From: Mesostigma viride
Taxonomy: Eukaryota; Streptophyta; Mesostigmatophyceae; Mesostigmatales; Mesostigmataceae
Direction: 5' to 3'
Assembly: GCA_009746045.1 (NCBI GenBank)
Contig: RPFO01000213.1
Coordinates: 9,864,358 to 9,928,357 of the forward strand
DNA length: 64,000 nucleotides
Notes under the pieces: generated by a model
Databases searched by the model: none
Seen by the model: only the letters and a program-made list of their open reading frames with translations
Told to the model about the DNA's origin: nothing
Program-made: the position numbers and the translations under genes
Shown: positions 1 through 12,495 of the stretch, in pieces
How positions within the stretch are numbered: the first letter of the stretch is position 1
Layout of the letters: each line of letters begins with the position of its first letter

Positions 1-3000
1 TATGTTTCCCCTGCCTCAAACCGCACGTTGCATTTAAATCTGGAGCCCAAAATTCACTGAAAACGTGTGCCAGCCGGTAGCAAACTGGGCCAAGCTGCCA
101 CGGAATGGTGGTACCGCCTGCCGTCCGGCACTTTGAAGCCCGCCGGTGCTATAATTCCTATCGTCCACGCATGTTTTCCCCTGCCTCAAACCGCACGTTG
201 CATTTAAATCTGGAGCCCAAAATTCACTGAAAACGTGTGCCAGCCGGTAGCAAACTGGGCCAAGCTGCCACGGAATGGTGGTACCGCCTGCCGTCCGGCA
301 CTTTGAAGCCCGCCGGTGCTATAATTCCTATCGTCCACGCATGTTTTCCCCTGCCTCAAACCGCACGTTGCATTTAAATCTGGAGCCCAAAATTCACTGA
401 AAACGTGTGCCAGCCGGTAGCAAACTGGGCCAAGCTGCCACGGAATGGTGGTACCGCCTGCCGTCCGGCACTTTGAAGCCCGCCGGTGCTATAATTCCTA
501 TCGTCCACGCATGTTTTCCCCTGCCTCAAACCGCACGTTGCATTTAAATCTGGAGCCCAAAATTCACTGAAAACGTGTGCCAGCCGGTAGCAAACTGGGC
601 CAAGCTGCCACGGAATGGTGGTACCGCCTGCCGTCCGGCACTTTGAAGCCCGCCGGTGCTATAATTCCTATCGTCCACGCATGTTTTCCCCTGCCTCAAA
701 CCGCACGTTGCATTTAAATCTGGAGCCCAAAATTCACTGAAAACGTGTGCCAGCCGGTAGCAAACTGGGCCAAGCTGCCACGGAATGGTGGTACCGCCTG
801 CCGTCCGGCACTTTGAAGCCCGCCGGTGCTATAATTCCTATCGTCCACGCATGTTTTCCCCTGCCTCAAACCGCACGTTGCATTTAAATCTGGAGCCCAA
901 AATTCACTGAAAACGTGTGCCAGCCGGTAGCAAACTGGGCCAAGCTGCCACGGAATGGTGGTACCGCCTGCCGTCCGGCACTTTGAAGCCCGCCGGTGCT
1001 ATAATTCCTATCGTCCACGCATGTTTTCCCCTGCCTCAAACCGCACGTTGCATTTAAATCTGGAGCCCAAAATTCACTGAAAACGTGTGCCAGCCGGTAG
1101 CAAACTGGGCCAAGCTGCCACGGAATGGTGGTACCGCCTGCCGTCCGGCACTTTGAAGCCCGCCGGTGCTATAATTCCTATCGTCCACGCATGTTTTCCC
1201 CTGCCTCAAACCGCACGTTGCATTTAAATCTGGAGCCCAAAATTCACTGAAAACGTGTGCCAGCCGGTAGCAAACTGGGCCAAGCTGCCACGGAATGGTG
1301 GTACCGCCTGCCGTCCGGCACTTTGAAGCCCGCCGGTGCTATAATTCCTATCGTCCACGCATGTTTTCCCCTGCCTCAAACCGCACGTTGCATTTAAATC
1401 TGGAGCCCAAAATTCACTGAAAACGTGTGCCAGCCGGTAGCAAACTGGGCCAAGCTGCCACGGAATGGTGGTACCGCCTGCCGTCCGGCACTTTGAAGCC
1501 CGCCGGTGCTATAATTCCTATCGTCCACGCATGTTTTCCCCTGCCTCAAACCGCACGTTGCATTTAAATCTGGAGCCCAAAATTCACTGAAAACGTGTGC
1601 CAGCCGGTAGCAAACTGGGCCAAGCTGCCACGGAATGGTGGTACCGCCTGCCGTCCGGCACTTTGAAGCCCGCCGGTGCTATAATTCCTATCGTCCACGC
1701 ATGTTTTCCCCTGCCTCAAACCGCACGTTGCATTTAAATCTGGAGCCCAAAATTCACTGAAAACGTGTGCCAGCCGGTAGCAAACTGGGCCAAGCTGCCA
1801 CGGAATGGTGGTACCGCCTGCCGTCCGGCACTTTGAAGCCCGCCGGTGCTATAATTCCTATCGTCCACGCATGTTTTCCCCTGCCTCAAACCGCACGTTG
1901 CATTTAAATCTGGAGCCCAAAATTCACTGAAAACGTGTGCCAGCCGGTAGCAAACTGGGCCAAGCTGCCACGGAATGGTGGTACCGCCTGCCGTCCGGCA
2001 CTTTGAAGCCCGCCGGTGCTATAATTCCTATCGTCCACGCATGTTTTCCCCTGCCTCAAACCGCACGTTGCATTTAAATCTGGAGCCCAAAATTCACTGA
2101 AAACGTGTGCCAGCCGGTAGCAAACTGGGCCAAGCTGCCACGGAATGGTGGTACCGCCTGCCGTCCGGCACTTTGAAGCCCGCCGGTGCTATAATTCCTA
2201 TCGTCCACGCATGTTTTCCCCTGCCTCAAACCGCACGTTGCATTTAAATCTGGAGCCCAAAATTCACTGAAAACGTGTGCCAGCCGGTAGCAAACTGGGC
2301 CAAGCTGCCACGGAATGGTGGTACCGCCTGCCGTCCGGCACTTTGAAGCCCGCCGGTGCTATAATTCCTATCGTCCACGCATGTTTTCCCCTGCCTCAAA
2401 CCGCACGTTGCATTTAAATCTGGAGCCCAAAATTCACTGAAAACGTGTGCCAGCCGGTAGCAAACTGGGCCAAGCTGCCACGGAATGGTGGTACCGCCTG
2501 CCGTCCGGCACTTTGAAGCCCGCCGGTGCTATAATTCCTATCGTCCACGCATGTTTTCCCCTGCCTCAAACCGCACGTTGCATTTAAATCTGGAGCCCAA
2601 AATTCACTGAAAACGTGTGCCAGCCGGTAGCAAACTGGGCCAAGCTGCCACGGAATGGTGGTACCGCCTGCCGTCCGGCACTTTGAAGCCCGCCGGTGCT
2701 ATAATTCCTATCGTCCACGCATGTTTTCCCCTGCCTCAAACCGCACGTTGCATTTAAATCTGGAGCCCAAAATTCACTGAAAACGTGTGCCAGCCGGTAG
2801 CAAACTGGGCCAAGCTGCCACGGAATGGTGGTACCGCCTGCCGTCCGGCACTTTGAAGCCCGCCGGTGCTATAATTCCTATCGTCCACGCATGTTTTCCC
2901 CTGCCTCAAACCGCACGTTGCATTTAAATCTGGAGCCCAAAATTCACTGAAAACGTGTGCCAGCCGGTAGCAAACTGGGCCAAGCTGCCACGGAATGGTG

Positions 3001-6000
3001 GTACCGCCTGCCGTCCGGCACTTTGAAGCCCGCCGGTGCTATAATTCCTATCGTCCACGCATGTTTTCCCCTGCCTCAAACCGCACGTTGCATTTAAATC
3101 TGGAGCCCAAAATTCACTGAAAACGTGTGCCAGCCGGTAGCAAACTGGGCCAAGCTGCCACGGAATGGTGGTACCGCCTGCCGTCCGGCACTTTGAAGCC
3201 CGCCGGTGCTATAATTCCTATCGTCCACGCATGTTTTCCCCTGCCTCAAACCGCACGTTGCATTTAAATCTGGAGCCCAAAATTCACTGAAAACGTGTGC
3301 CAGCCGGTAGCAAACTGGGCCAAGCTGCCACGGAATGGTGGTACCGCCTGCCGTCCGGCACTTTGAAGCCCGCCGGTGCTATAATTCCTATCGTCCACGC
3401 ATGTTTTCCCCTGCCTCAAACCGCACGTTGCATTTAAATCTGGAGCCCAAAATTCACTGAAAACGTGTGCCAGCCGGTAGCAAACTGGGCCAAGCTGCCA
3501 CGGAATGGTGGTACCGCCTGCCGTCCGGCACTTTGAAGCCCGCCGGTGCTATAATTCCTATCGTCCACGCATGTTTTCCCCTGCCTCAAACCGCACGTTG
3601 CATTTAAATCTGGAGCCCAAAATTCACTGAAAACGTGTGCCAGCCGGTAGCAAACTGGGCCAAGCTGCCACGGAATGGTGGTACCGCCTGCCGTCCGGCA
3701 CTTTGAAGCCCGCCGGTGCTATAATTCCTATCGTCCACGCATGTTTTCCCCTGCCTCAAACCGCACGTTGCATTTAAATCTGGAGCCCAAAATTCACTGA
3801 AAACGTGTGCCAGCCGGTAGCAAACTGGGCCAAGCTGCCACGGAATGGTGGTACCGCCTGCCGTCCGGCACTTTGAAGCCCGCCGGTGCTATAATTCCTA
3901 TCGTCCACGCATGTTTTCCCCTGCCTCAAACCGCACGTTGCATTTAAATCTGGAGCCCAAAATTCACTGAAAACGTGTGCCAGCCGGTAGCAAACTGGGC
4001 CAAGCTGCCACGGAATGGTGGTACCGCCTGCCGTCCGGCACTTTGAAGCCCGCCGGTGCTATAATTCCTATCGTCCACGCATGTTTTCCCCTGCCTCAAA
4101 CCGCACGTTGCATTTAAATCTGGAGCCCAAAATTCACTGAAAACGTGTGCCAGCCGGTAGCAAACTGGGCCAAGCTGCCACGGAATGGTGGTACCGCCTG
4201 CCGTCCGGCACTTTGAAGCCCGCCGGTGCTATAATTCCTATCGTCCACGCATGTTTTCCCCTGCCTCAAACCGCACGTTGCATTTAAATCTGGAGCCCAA
4301 AATTCACTGAAAACGTGTGCCAGCCGGTAGCAAACTGGGCCAAGCTGCCACGGAATGGTGGTACCGCCTGCCGTCCGGCACTTTGAAGCCCGCCGGTGCT
4401 ATAATTCCTATCGTCCACGCATGTTTTCCCCTGCCTCAAACCGCACGTTGCATTTAAATCTGGAGCCCAAAATTCACTGAAAACGTGTGCCAGCCGGTAG
4501 CAAACTGGGCCAAGCTGCCACGGAATGGTGGTACCGCCTGCCGTCCGGCACTTTGAAGCCCGCCGGTGCTATAATTCCTATCGTCCACGCATGTTTTCCC
4601 CTGCCTCAAACCGCACGTTGCATTTAAATCTGGAGCCCAAAATTCACTGAAAACGTGTGCCAGCCGGTAGCAAACTGGGCCAAGCTGCCACGGAATGGTG
4701 GTACCGCCTGCCGTCCGGCACTTTGAAGCCCGCCGGTGCTATAATTCCTATCGTCCACGCATGTTTTCCCCTGCCTCAAACCGCACGTTGCATTTAAATC
4801 TGGAGCCCAAAATTCACTGAAAACGTGTGCCAGCCGGTAGCAAACTGGGCCAAGCTGCCACGGAATGGTGGTACCGCCTGCCGTCCGGCACTTTGAAGCC
4901 CGCCGGTGCTATAATTCCTATCGTCCACGCATGTTTTCCCCTGCCTCAAACCGCACGTTGCATTTAAATCTGGAGCCCAAAATTCACTGAAAACGTGTGC
5001 CAGCCGGTAGCAAACTGGGCCAAGCTGCCACGGAATGGTGGTACCGCCTGCCGTCCGGCACTTTGAAGCCCGCCGGTGCTATAATTCCTATCGTCCACGC
5101 ATGTTTTCCCCTGCCTCAAACCGCACGTTGCATTTAAATCTGGAGCCCAAAATTCACTGAAAACGTGTGCCAGCCGGTAGCAAACTGGGCCAAGCTGCCA
5201 CGGAATGGTGGTACCGCCTGCCGTCCGGCACTTTGAAGCCCGCCGGTGCTATAATTCCTATCGTCCACGCATGTTTTCCCCTGCCTCAAACCGCACGTTG
5301 CATTTAAATCTGGAGCCCAAAATTCACTGAAAACGTGTGCCAGCCGGTAGCAAACTGGGCCAAGCTGCCACGGAATGGTGGTACCGCCTGCCGTCCGGCA
5401 CTTTGAAGCCCGCCGGTGCTATAATTCCTATCGTCCACGCATGTTTTCCCCTGCCTCAAACCGCACGTTGCATTTAAATCTGGAGCCCAAAATTCACTGA
5501 AAACGTGTGCCAGCCGGTAGCAAACTGGGCCAAGCTGCCACGGAATGGTGGTACCGCCTGCCGTCCGGCACTTTGAAGCCCGCCGGTGCTATAATTCCTA
5601 TCGTCCACGCATGTTTTCCCCTGCCTCAAACCGCACGTTGCATTTAAATCTGGAGCCCAAAATTCACTGAAAACGTGTGCCAGCCGGTAGCAAACTGGGC
5701 CAAGCTGCCACGGAATGGTGGTACCGCCTGCCGTCCGGCACTTTGAAGCCCGCCGGTGCTATAATTCCTATCGTCCACGCATGTTTTCCCCTGCCTCAAA
5801 CCGCACGTTGCATTTAAATCTGGAGCCCAAAATTCACTGAAAACGTGTGCCAGCCGGTAGCAAACTGGGCCAAGCTGCCACGGAATGGTGGTACCGCCTG
5901 CCGTCCGGCACTTTGAAGCCCGCCGGTGCTATAATTCCTATCGTCCACGCATGTTTTCCCCTGCCTCAAACCGCACGTTGCATTTAAATCTGGAGCCCAA

Positions 6001-9000
6001 AATTCACTGAAAACGTGTGCCAGCCGGTAGCAAACTGGGCCAAGCTGCCACGGAATGGTGGTACCGCCTGCCGTCCGGCACTTTGAAGCCCGCCGGTGCT
6101 ATAATTCCTATCGTCCACGCATGTTTTCCCCTGCCTCAAACCGCACGTTGCATTTAAATCTGGAGCCCAAAATTCACTGAAAACGTGTGCCAGCCGGTAG
6201 CAAACTGGGCCAAGCTGCCACGGAATGGTGGTACCGCCTGCCGTCCGGCACTTTGAAGCCCGCCGGTGCTATAATTCCTATCGTCCACGCATGTTTTCCC
6301 CTGCCTCAAACCGCACGTTGCATTTAAATCTGGAGCCCAAAATTCACTGAAAACGTGTGCCAGCCGGTAGCAAACTGGGCCAAGCTGCCACGGAATGGTG
6401 GTACCGCCTGCCGTCCGGCACTTTGAAGCCCGCCGGTGCTATAATTCCTATCGTCCACGCATGTTTTCCCCTGCCTCAAACCGCACGTTGCATTTAAATC
6501 TGGAGCCCAAAATTCACTGAAAACGTGTGCCAGCCGGTAGCAAACTGGGCCAAGCTGCCACGGAATGGTGGTACCGCCTGCCGTCCGGCACTTTGAAGCC
6601 CGCCGGTGCTATAATTCCTATCGTCCACGCATGTTTTCCCCTGCCTCAAACCGCACGTTGCATTTAAATCTGGAGCCCAAAATTCACTGAAAACGTGTGC
6701 CAGCCGGTAGCAAACTGGGCCAAGCTGCCACGGAATGGTGGTACCGCCTGCCGTCCGGCACTTTGAAGCCCGCCGGTGCTATAATTCCTATCGTCCACGC
6801 ATGTTTTCCCCTGCCTCAAACCGCACGTTGCATTTAAATCTGGAGCCCAAAATTCACTGAAAACGTGTGCCAGCCGGTAGCAAACTGGGCCAAGCTGCCA
6901 CGGAATGGTGGTACCGCCTGCCGTCCGGCACTTTGAAGCCCGCCGGTGCTATAATTCCTATCGTCCACGCATGTTTTCCCCTGCCTCAAACCGCACGTTG
7001 CATTTAAATCTGGAGCCCAAAATTCACTGAAAACGTGTGCCAGCCGGTAGCAAACTGGGCCAAGCTGCCACGGAATGGTGGTACCGCCTGCCGTCCGGCA
7101 CTTTGAAGCCCGCCGGTGCTATAATTCCTATCGTCCACGCATGTTTTCCCCTGCCTCAAACCGCACGTTGCATTTAAATCTGGAGCCCAAAATTCACTGA
7201 AAACGTGTGCCAGCCGGTAGCAAACTGGGCCAAGCTGCCACGGAATGGTGGTACCGCCTGCCGTCCGGCACTTTGAAGCCCGCCGGTGCTATAATTCCTA
7301 TCGTCCACGCATGTTTTCCCCTGCCTCAAACCGCACGTTGCATTTAAATCTGGAGCCCAAAATTCACTGAAAACGTGTGCCAGCCGGTAGCAAACTGGGC
7401 CAAGCTGCCACGGAATGGTGGTACCGCCTGCCGTCCGGCACTTTGAAGCCCGCCGGTGCTATAATTCCTATCGTCCACGCATGTTTTCCCCTGCCTCAAA
7501 CCGCACGTTGCATTTAAATCTGGAGCCCAAAATTCACTGAAAACGTGTGCCAGCCGGTAGCAAACTGGGCCAAGCTGCCACGGAATGGTGGTACCGCCTG
7601 CCGTCCGGCACTTTGAAGCCCGCCGGTGCTATAATTCCTATCGTCCACGCATGTTTTCCCCTGCCTCAAACCGCACGTTGCATTTAAATCTGGAGCCCAA
7701 AATTCACTGAAAACGTGTGCCAGCCGGTAGCAAACTGGGCCAAGCTGCCACGGAATGGTGGTACCGCCTGCCGTCCGGCACTTTGAAGCCCGCCGGTGCT
7801 ATAATTCCTATCGTCCACGCATGTTTTCCCCTGCCTCAAACCGCACGTTGCATTTAAATCTGGAGCCCAAAATTCACTGAAAACGTGTGCCAGCCGGTAG
7901 CAAACTGGGCCAAGCTGCCACGGAATGGTGGTACCGCCTGCCGTCCGGCACTTTGAAGCCCGCCGGTGCTATAATTCCTATCGTCCACGCATGTTTTCCC
8001 CTGCCTCAAACCGCACGTTGCATTTAAATCTGGAGCCCAAAATTCACTGAAAACGTGTGCCAGCCGGTAGCAAACTGGGCCAAGCTGCCACGGAATGGTG
8101 GTACCGCCTGCCGTCCGGCACTTTGAAGCCCGCCGGTGCTATAATTCCTATCGTCCACGCATGTTTTCCCCTGCCTCAAACCGCACGTTGCATTTAAATC
8201 TGGAGCCCAAAATTCACTGAAAACGTGTGCCAGCCGGTAGCAAACTGGGCCAAGCTGCCACGGAATGGTGGTACCGCCTGCCGTCCGGCACTTTGAAGCC
8301 CGCCGGTGCTATAATTCCTATCGTCCACGCATGTTTTCCCCTGCCTCAAACCGCACGTTGCATTTAAATCTGGAGCCCAAAATTCACTGAAAACGTGTGC
8401 CAGCCGGTAGCAAACTGGGCCAAGCTGCCACGGAATGGTGGTACCGCCTGCCGTCCGGCACTTTGAAGCCCGCCGGTGCTATAATTCCTATCGTCCACGC
8501 ATGTTTTCCCCTGCCTCAAACCGCACGTTGCATTTAAATCTGGAGCCCAAAATTCACTGAAAACGTGTGCCAGCCGGTAGCAAACTGGGCCAAGCTGCCA
8601 CGGAATGGTGGTACCGCCTGCCGTCCGGCACTTTGAAGCCCGCCGGTGCTATAATTCCTATCGTCCACGCATGTTTTCCCCTGCCTCAAACCGCACGTTG
8701 CATTTAAATCTGGAGCCCAAAATTCACTGAAAACGTGTGCCAGCCGGTAGCAAACTGGGCCAAGCTGCCACGGAATGGTGGTACCGCCTGCCGTCCGGCA
8801 CTTTGAAGCCCGCCGGTGCTATAATTCCTATCGTCCACGCATGTTTTCCCCTGCCTCAAACCGCACGTTGCATTTAAATCTGGAGCCCAAAATTCACTGA
8901 AAACGTGTGCCAGCCGGTAGCAAACTGGGCCAAGCTGCCACGGAATGGTGGTACCGCCTGCCGTCCGGCACTTTGAAGCCCGCCGGTGCTATAATTCCTA

Positions 9001-9208
9001 TCGTCCACGCATGTTTTCCCCTGCCTCAAACCGCACGTTGCATTTAAATCTGGAGCCCAAAATTCACTGAAAACGTGTGCCAGCCGGTAGCAAACTGGGC
9101 CAAGCTGCCACGGAATGGTGGTACCGCCTGCCGTCCGGCACTTTGAAGCCCGCCGGTGCTATAATTCCTATCGTCCACGCATGTTTTCCCCTGCCTCAAA
9201 CCGCACGT
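1..9208. repeat. 170-bp satellite array (about 54 copies)
   Basis: The block beginning CTGCCTCAAACCGCACG recurs every 170 bp from position 11 to 9191. The array ends inside the next unit at about 9208, where CCGCACGT runs into unrelated sequence. I saw no substitution between copies; the printed lines recur exactly every 1020 bp (six units). Only the first ten bases of the window differ slightly (one T fewer), so the array probably continues to the left. The unit holds AT-rich blocks (ATTTAAAT, CTATAATTCC) within GC-richer sequence. As 170 is not a multiple of 3, no long frame stays open. Monomers of this size are typical of centromeric or subtelomeric satellites; that role is inference. Collapse or over-expansion during assembly is possible. 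Confidence 0.97.
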
Positions 9209-9332
9209 ACCTTCGTGCTCTTCCCATGGCCCCCCCATTCGCCTTGGCTCCCAGCCACTACTCGGTGGCGCTCCGGCACCAGCTATTTGCCCCGCAGCCT
9301 CTTGTTCCGGCCGGGCGGCCTTGTGGTAGCTG

Positions 9333-9945
9333 TTGGCAGCCGCTGGATCCCACGGGGACTCACTACCTTGCCTGCATGGGGGCCAACAGAATCAGAATTG
9401 GTATTTGTATTTGCACACTGTCCTCCTGACGGTGGTGCTCGCCATGATTCGGTCGGTTTTCCCCCACGCGAACATCCGGTCCGAGGATGCGGATGGCGCT
9501 GCCTTCTATTCCCCCAACCACCGGCCTGACATCGTGGTGCTGGACTAGCTTTGAGGGGGGTGGCCGGCATCTGCTTATCGACGTTTCGGTGGCGCGGCCC
9601 TTGGCTCTTAGCCACGTGGCTGGGGCCTCCCTCACGGCAGGTTACACGGCGGACCGGGCGGAGCGGGCCAAGCTCCTGGCCTACGGCGACGTCGGGCACC
9701 ATCGTGTGGTGCCCTTTGTCCTGGAGGAGTTTGGGGCCATGGGGCCCCTGACCTCCGCCTTCTTCAAGGAGTGTTGCCGGCTCCGGGAGGACCGGCTGGA
9801 CCTGGAGGGCCAGCGGGCCCCATGGTCGGCGCGGACCTGGACGTCATATTGGCGTCAGCGCTTGTCGGTGGCGCTGACTCGGGCCATGGCTGACATCATG
9901 CTCCGCCGTACGCGGGCTGATTTTGCGGTGCAGCAGGGCTATTAG
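9333..9945 (+). pseudogene. Non-LTR retrotransposon C-terminal fragment, frameshifted
   Basis: Two overlapping frames give one continuous protein tail. The first (9333-9548) ends in HRPDIVVLD at a TAG. The second continues from about 9549 with FEGGGRHLLIDVSVARP and runs to the stop at 9945 (…SYWRQRLSVALTRAMAD…). The RPD…(D)VSV spacing resembles the restriction-like endonuclease tail of R2-type or related algal LINEs. That assignment is from memory of the family and is moderately secure. The frame change at about 9545 and the absence of an upstream RT domain mark it as a 5'-truncated, degenerate copy. It starts within 130 bp of the satellite edge. Confidence 0.55.
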
Positions 9946-10090
9946 GTTCCTCCCGTTAGGAGTTTCCATTGGTCTTATCGTAGTATAGAGATTTGACATG
10001 GCTCTGTATAGAGGTTTATAGCTGGGCGTTTGCTTTGGTTTGAGTGATTTCACTCTGCTGTAAGTAATTATATTATTAATACATATATCA

Positions 10091-10132
10091 AGGAGACAAC
10101 CAGCACAGGCCAGAAATCGGGAGAATCGAGAC
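10091..10132 (+). repeat. Dispersed short repeat, copy 1
   Basis: It contains GAGACAACCAGCACAGG followed by CCAGAAATCGGGAGAATC. The same string, with one or two changes, recurs near 15423 and 37736. Shorter versions lie near 40709 and in four tandem copies at 49159-49340. The full version continues CGGACCATGGTAGCTCG. It carries no coding potential and may be the end of a non-autonomous element. Confidence 0.7.
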
Positions 10133-10439
10133 ATATACTAGCACGAGACATGCCACGAACGTGATGCATGCCTTTGCGCATGACACGCAAGTACTTACTT
10201 ACTTACTTACTCATGAGACATATATTGCACCCACCGGGGATGCCCCGGATCGATCGTTTAGTTGGACGGGTCCAAGTGAGCACCCTGTGGCATGCCTGTG
10301 CATGGCGTGAGCTAGGAAGGGGGGGGGTCTCTGCCTCCGTCCCTACCCATTGTGCACACTCAGGGATTAAAAGCACTTAGGTGCTCCGTGGCTCCCCAAC
10401 GGGAGCACGTGTTTAATTAATCTGGCCATGATTTATGGA

Positions 10440-10530
10440 TGACATGCATTAATTAATTAATTAATTAAGAACATAACTCCGTTGGGAGTATACGTAACAC
10501 ATGGCCCTGAGAAGGGGGGCTATGGTATCT
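10440..10530 (-). mobile_element. LINE 3' tail fragment
   Basis: Read on the minus strand this matches the 3' end of the element at 35432-35963. The shared parts are a CCCCC-TTCTCAGGG block, then ATACTCCCAACGGAG, then TTATGTT and a short AT-rich repeat tail, here (TTAA)n. Only about 90 bp are present, so it is a strongly 5'-truncated retrotransposon copy or a fragment of one. Confidence 0.6.
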
Positions 10531-12495
10531 AGTACATTCTGGGCTACAACATGCAGATGGGGGAGGTAAACAGCCACCTACTCTGGGTGCACAAGGTGCA
10601 CCTGCACCTCCATGTATTGCATCTCCATGTCTGGCACCTCCATGTATTGTACCTCCATATGACATGCATGCAAAGGGTTATTATTTACAAATTAATTTCC
10701 CCCTTTCGTTGTAACTGGCTGTGATGTTTCAAAGTAGCTGAAGAACTAATAATGGGGGCACCTGCATCCGGCCTCCCACCCAAAACTTCAGGCATGCACG
10801 GCCATTATAAACTTCCCAAGGTAAGTTTATGTGCACTTCGATCAGGATAGGAGGAGATGTTGACAATATGAATGCAAGAATGTATGCCGTGGCAGCTGAA
10901 AGCTACGAGATAGAAGGAAGCCCACAATAAGCCATATAAGCAGGTCAAAGGAAAAGACCCTGTACAAGAAACAGCAAACATCCATTGCCTGGTGCTGCAA
11001 TGCGATTTAGAGCTTCTGCGAAAGAGCGGAGGCGGCACACAAGTTCGATGTGTGCTCGCAAGTATGCCAGTGACGTTGACAGCTGCGATAACAAACGATT
11101 GCAATAAAGTATACCGTGTTCTCCACGCATCCATGGTCTCCATGACGTGAAATCAAGGGGGATGCCTATCATTCGGTCAGGCGGTGTGAGGTGCCCGCTG
11201 CCCAACATCCGACCTCGCGATACCGATCTCGCGTCAGGCCATTTACAACCCTACGTACCGCGAAGCATGAGTGGAAGTTTAGCCTTCTACTAGGATGTGC
11301 ACCGCAGGGGTACAACAGCGTCGATGCCCTGGACGCAATAACGTACAACCGGCATGGTGTGCCATGCCAGCCAGCAGTGCTGTGTAGCAGGCACAAATTA
11401 AAATCAGGTCGGACTAACTGTGGCAAAACTACGAAATGCTAAGCCACAAACGCTGAGGCGCTAAGGGCTCCTTGTCATTGTTAACTCCCGAACGGAAACT
11501 CTTGAATCCTTCATTTGTATCGCGCACGGCCGGCGTTCTGAAACGCCCAACGAAACCCACCCCTCCTTACTCGAGAGTCGAGAGTCCAGACATTGAGGTC
11601 TCGAGTCTCAACGCGCCTGCACCATCCCCCATTCGCGAAGTGCTGAGCGCAAGTGCTGATAAGACGCAGTGATTTCAACAGCCACGACTGGTCGTTGTAA
11701 CTTGCCCTTCGGACTTGATTGTCCAGCGCATGACATGTCAAATATCTTCTATTCAGTTCGGCACATTAATACGAGAGAAATTGATACGGGCGTCCATGCG
11801 TATCCTACGAAACGGTAGGCGGCCAGTAAAATTGGCAGTGGGCACTTAACCGCCTGCTCCGCTGCGCGTGGGCGGTTGAAAGCGCGCCAAGGCCAAGGTA
11901 AAATTGATTACTGTTTCCCGGAATCCGTCGTTTGAGAAGCGCGCGCTCAGGAAAAGATTTCATCGGGCACCGCACGGTCGTCAGCAGATCCTTTCCTGGC
12001 AATTTGTCAGCAGGCCGTACATACACAAGTCGTCATCATCTCACCTGCGAGAGATTTCCGGCCATTTGCAGCACTTGTTCTGCTATGTCGTGAAACTGCA
12101 GCCACGGAGATGTTGCATAACGGTAGTAAATTGACCTTACTATCGGCGTACGGATTTGCTTTTTGGCAGGTTCGTGCCAGTGCCACGTACTCTGGCGGGA
12201 GCCAAAAAGGTACACGTTTACAACGCAAATAGTGGGCGCGCGCTATGTACAGGCTCTGTGGCGGACGAGTACTTTTTGGTGGGGCGCGGGGTCTCTTGTT
12301 TGTAAACCAAGCCCGTTATGAGCTCCGTTATGCCAGTTGCCACCTTCAATCGGGCCAAAGTCTCCCCTTTCTTTGGCGAGGTTACGGGCGAATGGAACTC
12401 ATGTTTATGCTTAACAGGATTTAGAATTTGAATCGAGGCGTTGGTTTAACCTAATCGTTTATTAATTTTCACAGGATTAGTTTGTTTACAGCCTC

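Larger units (their letters stand above)
9946..12495. other. Intergenic, no gene recognised; small repeat fragments
   Basis: Short open frames here show no family resemblance and no convincing splice context. The stretch holds a copy of a dispersed short repeat (about 10091-10132), an ACTT run near 10190, a (TTAA)n tract at 10449-10468 that ends a LINE tail, and otherwise unique sequence. Confidence 0.5.

Noticed and set aside
1..9208. CRISPR array
   Set aside because: The units are contiguous 170-bp tandem repeats with no variable spacers, and the genome is eukaryotic.
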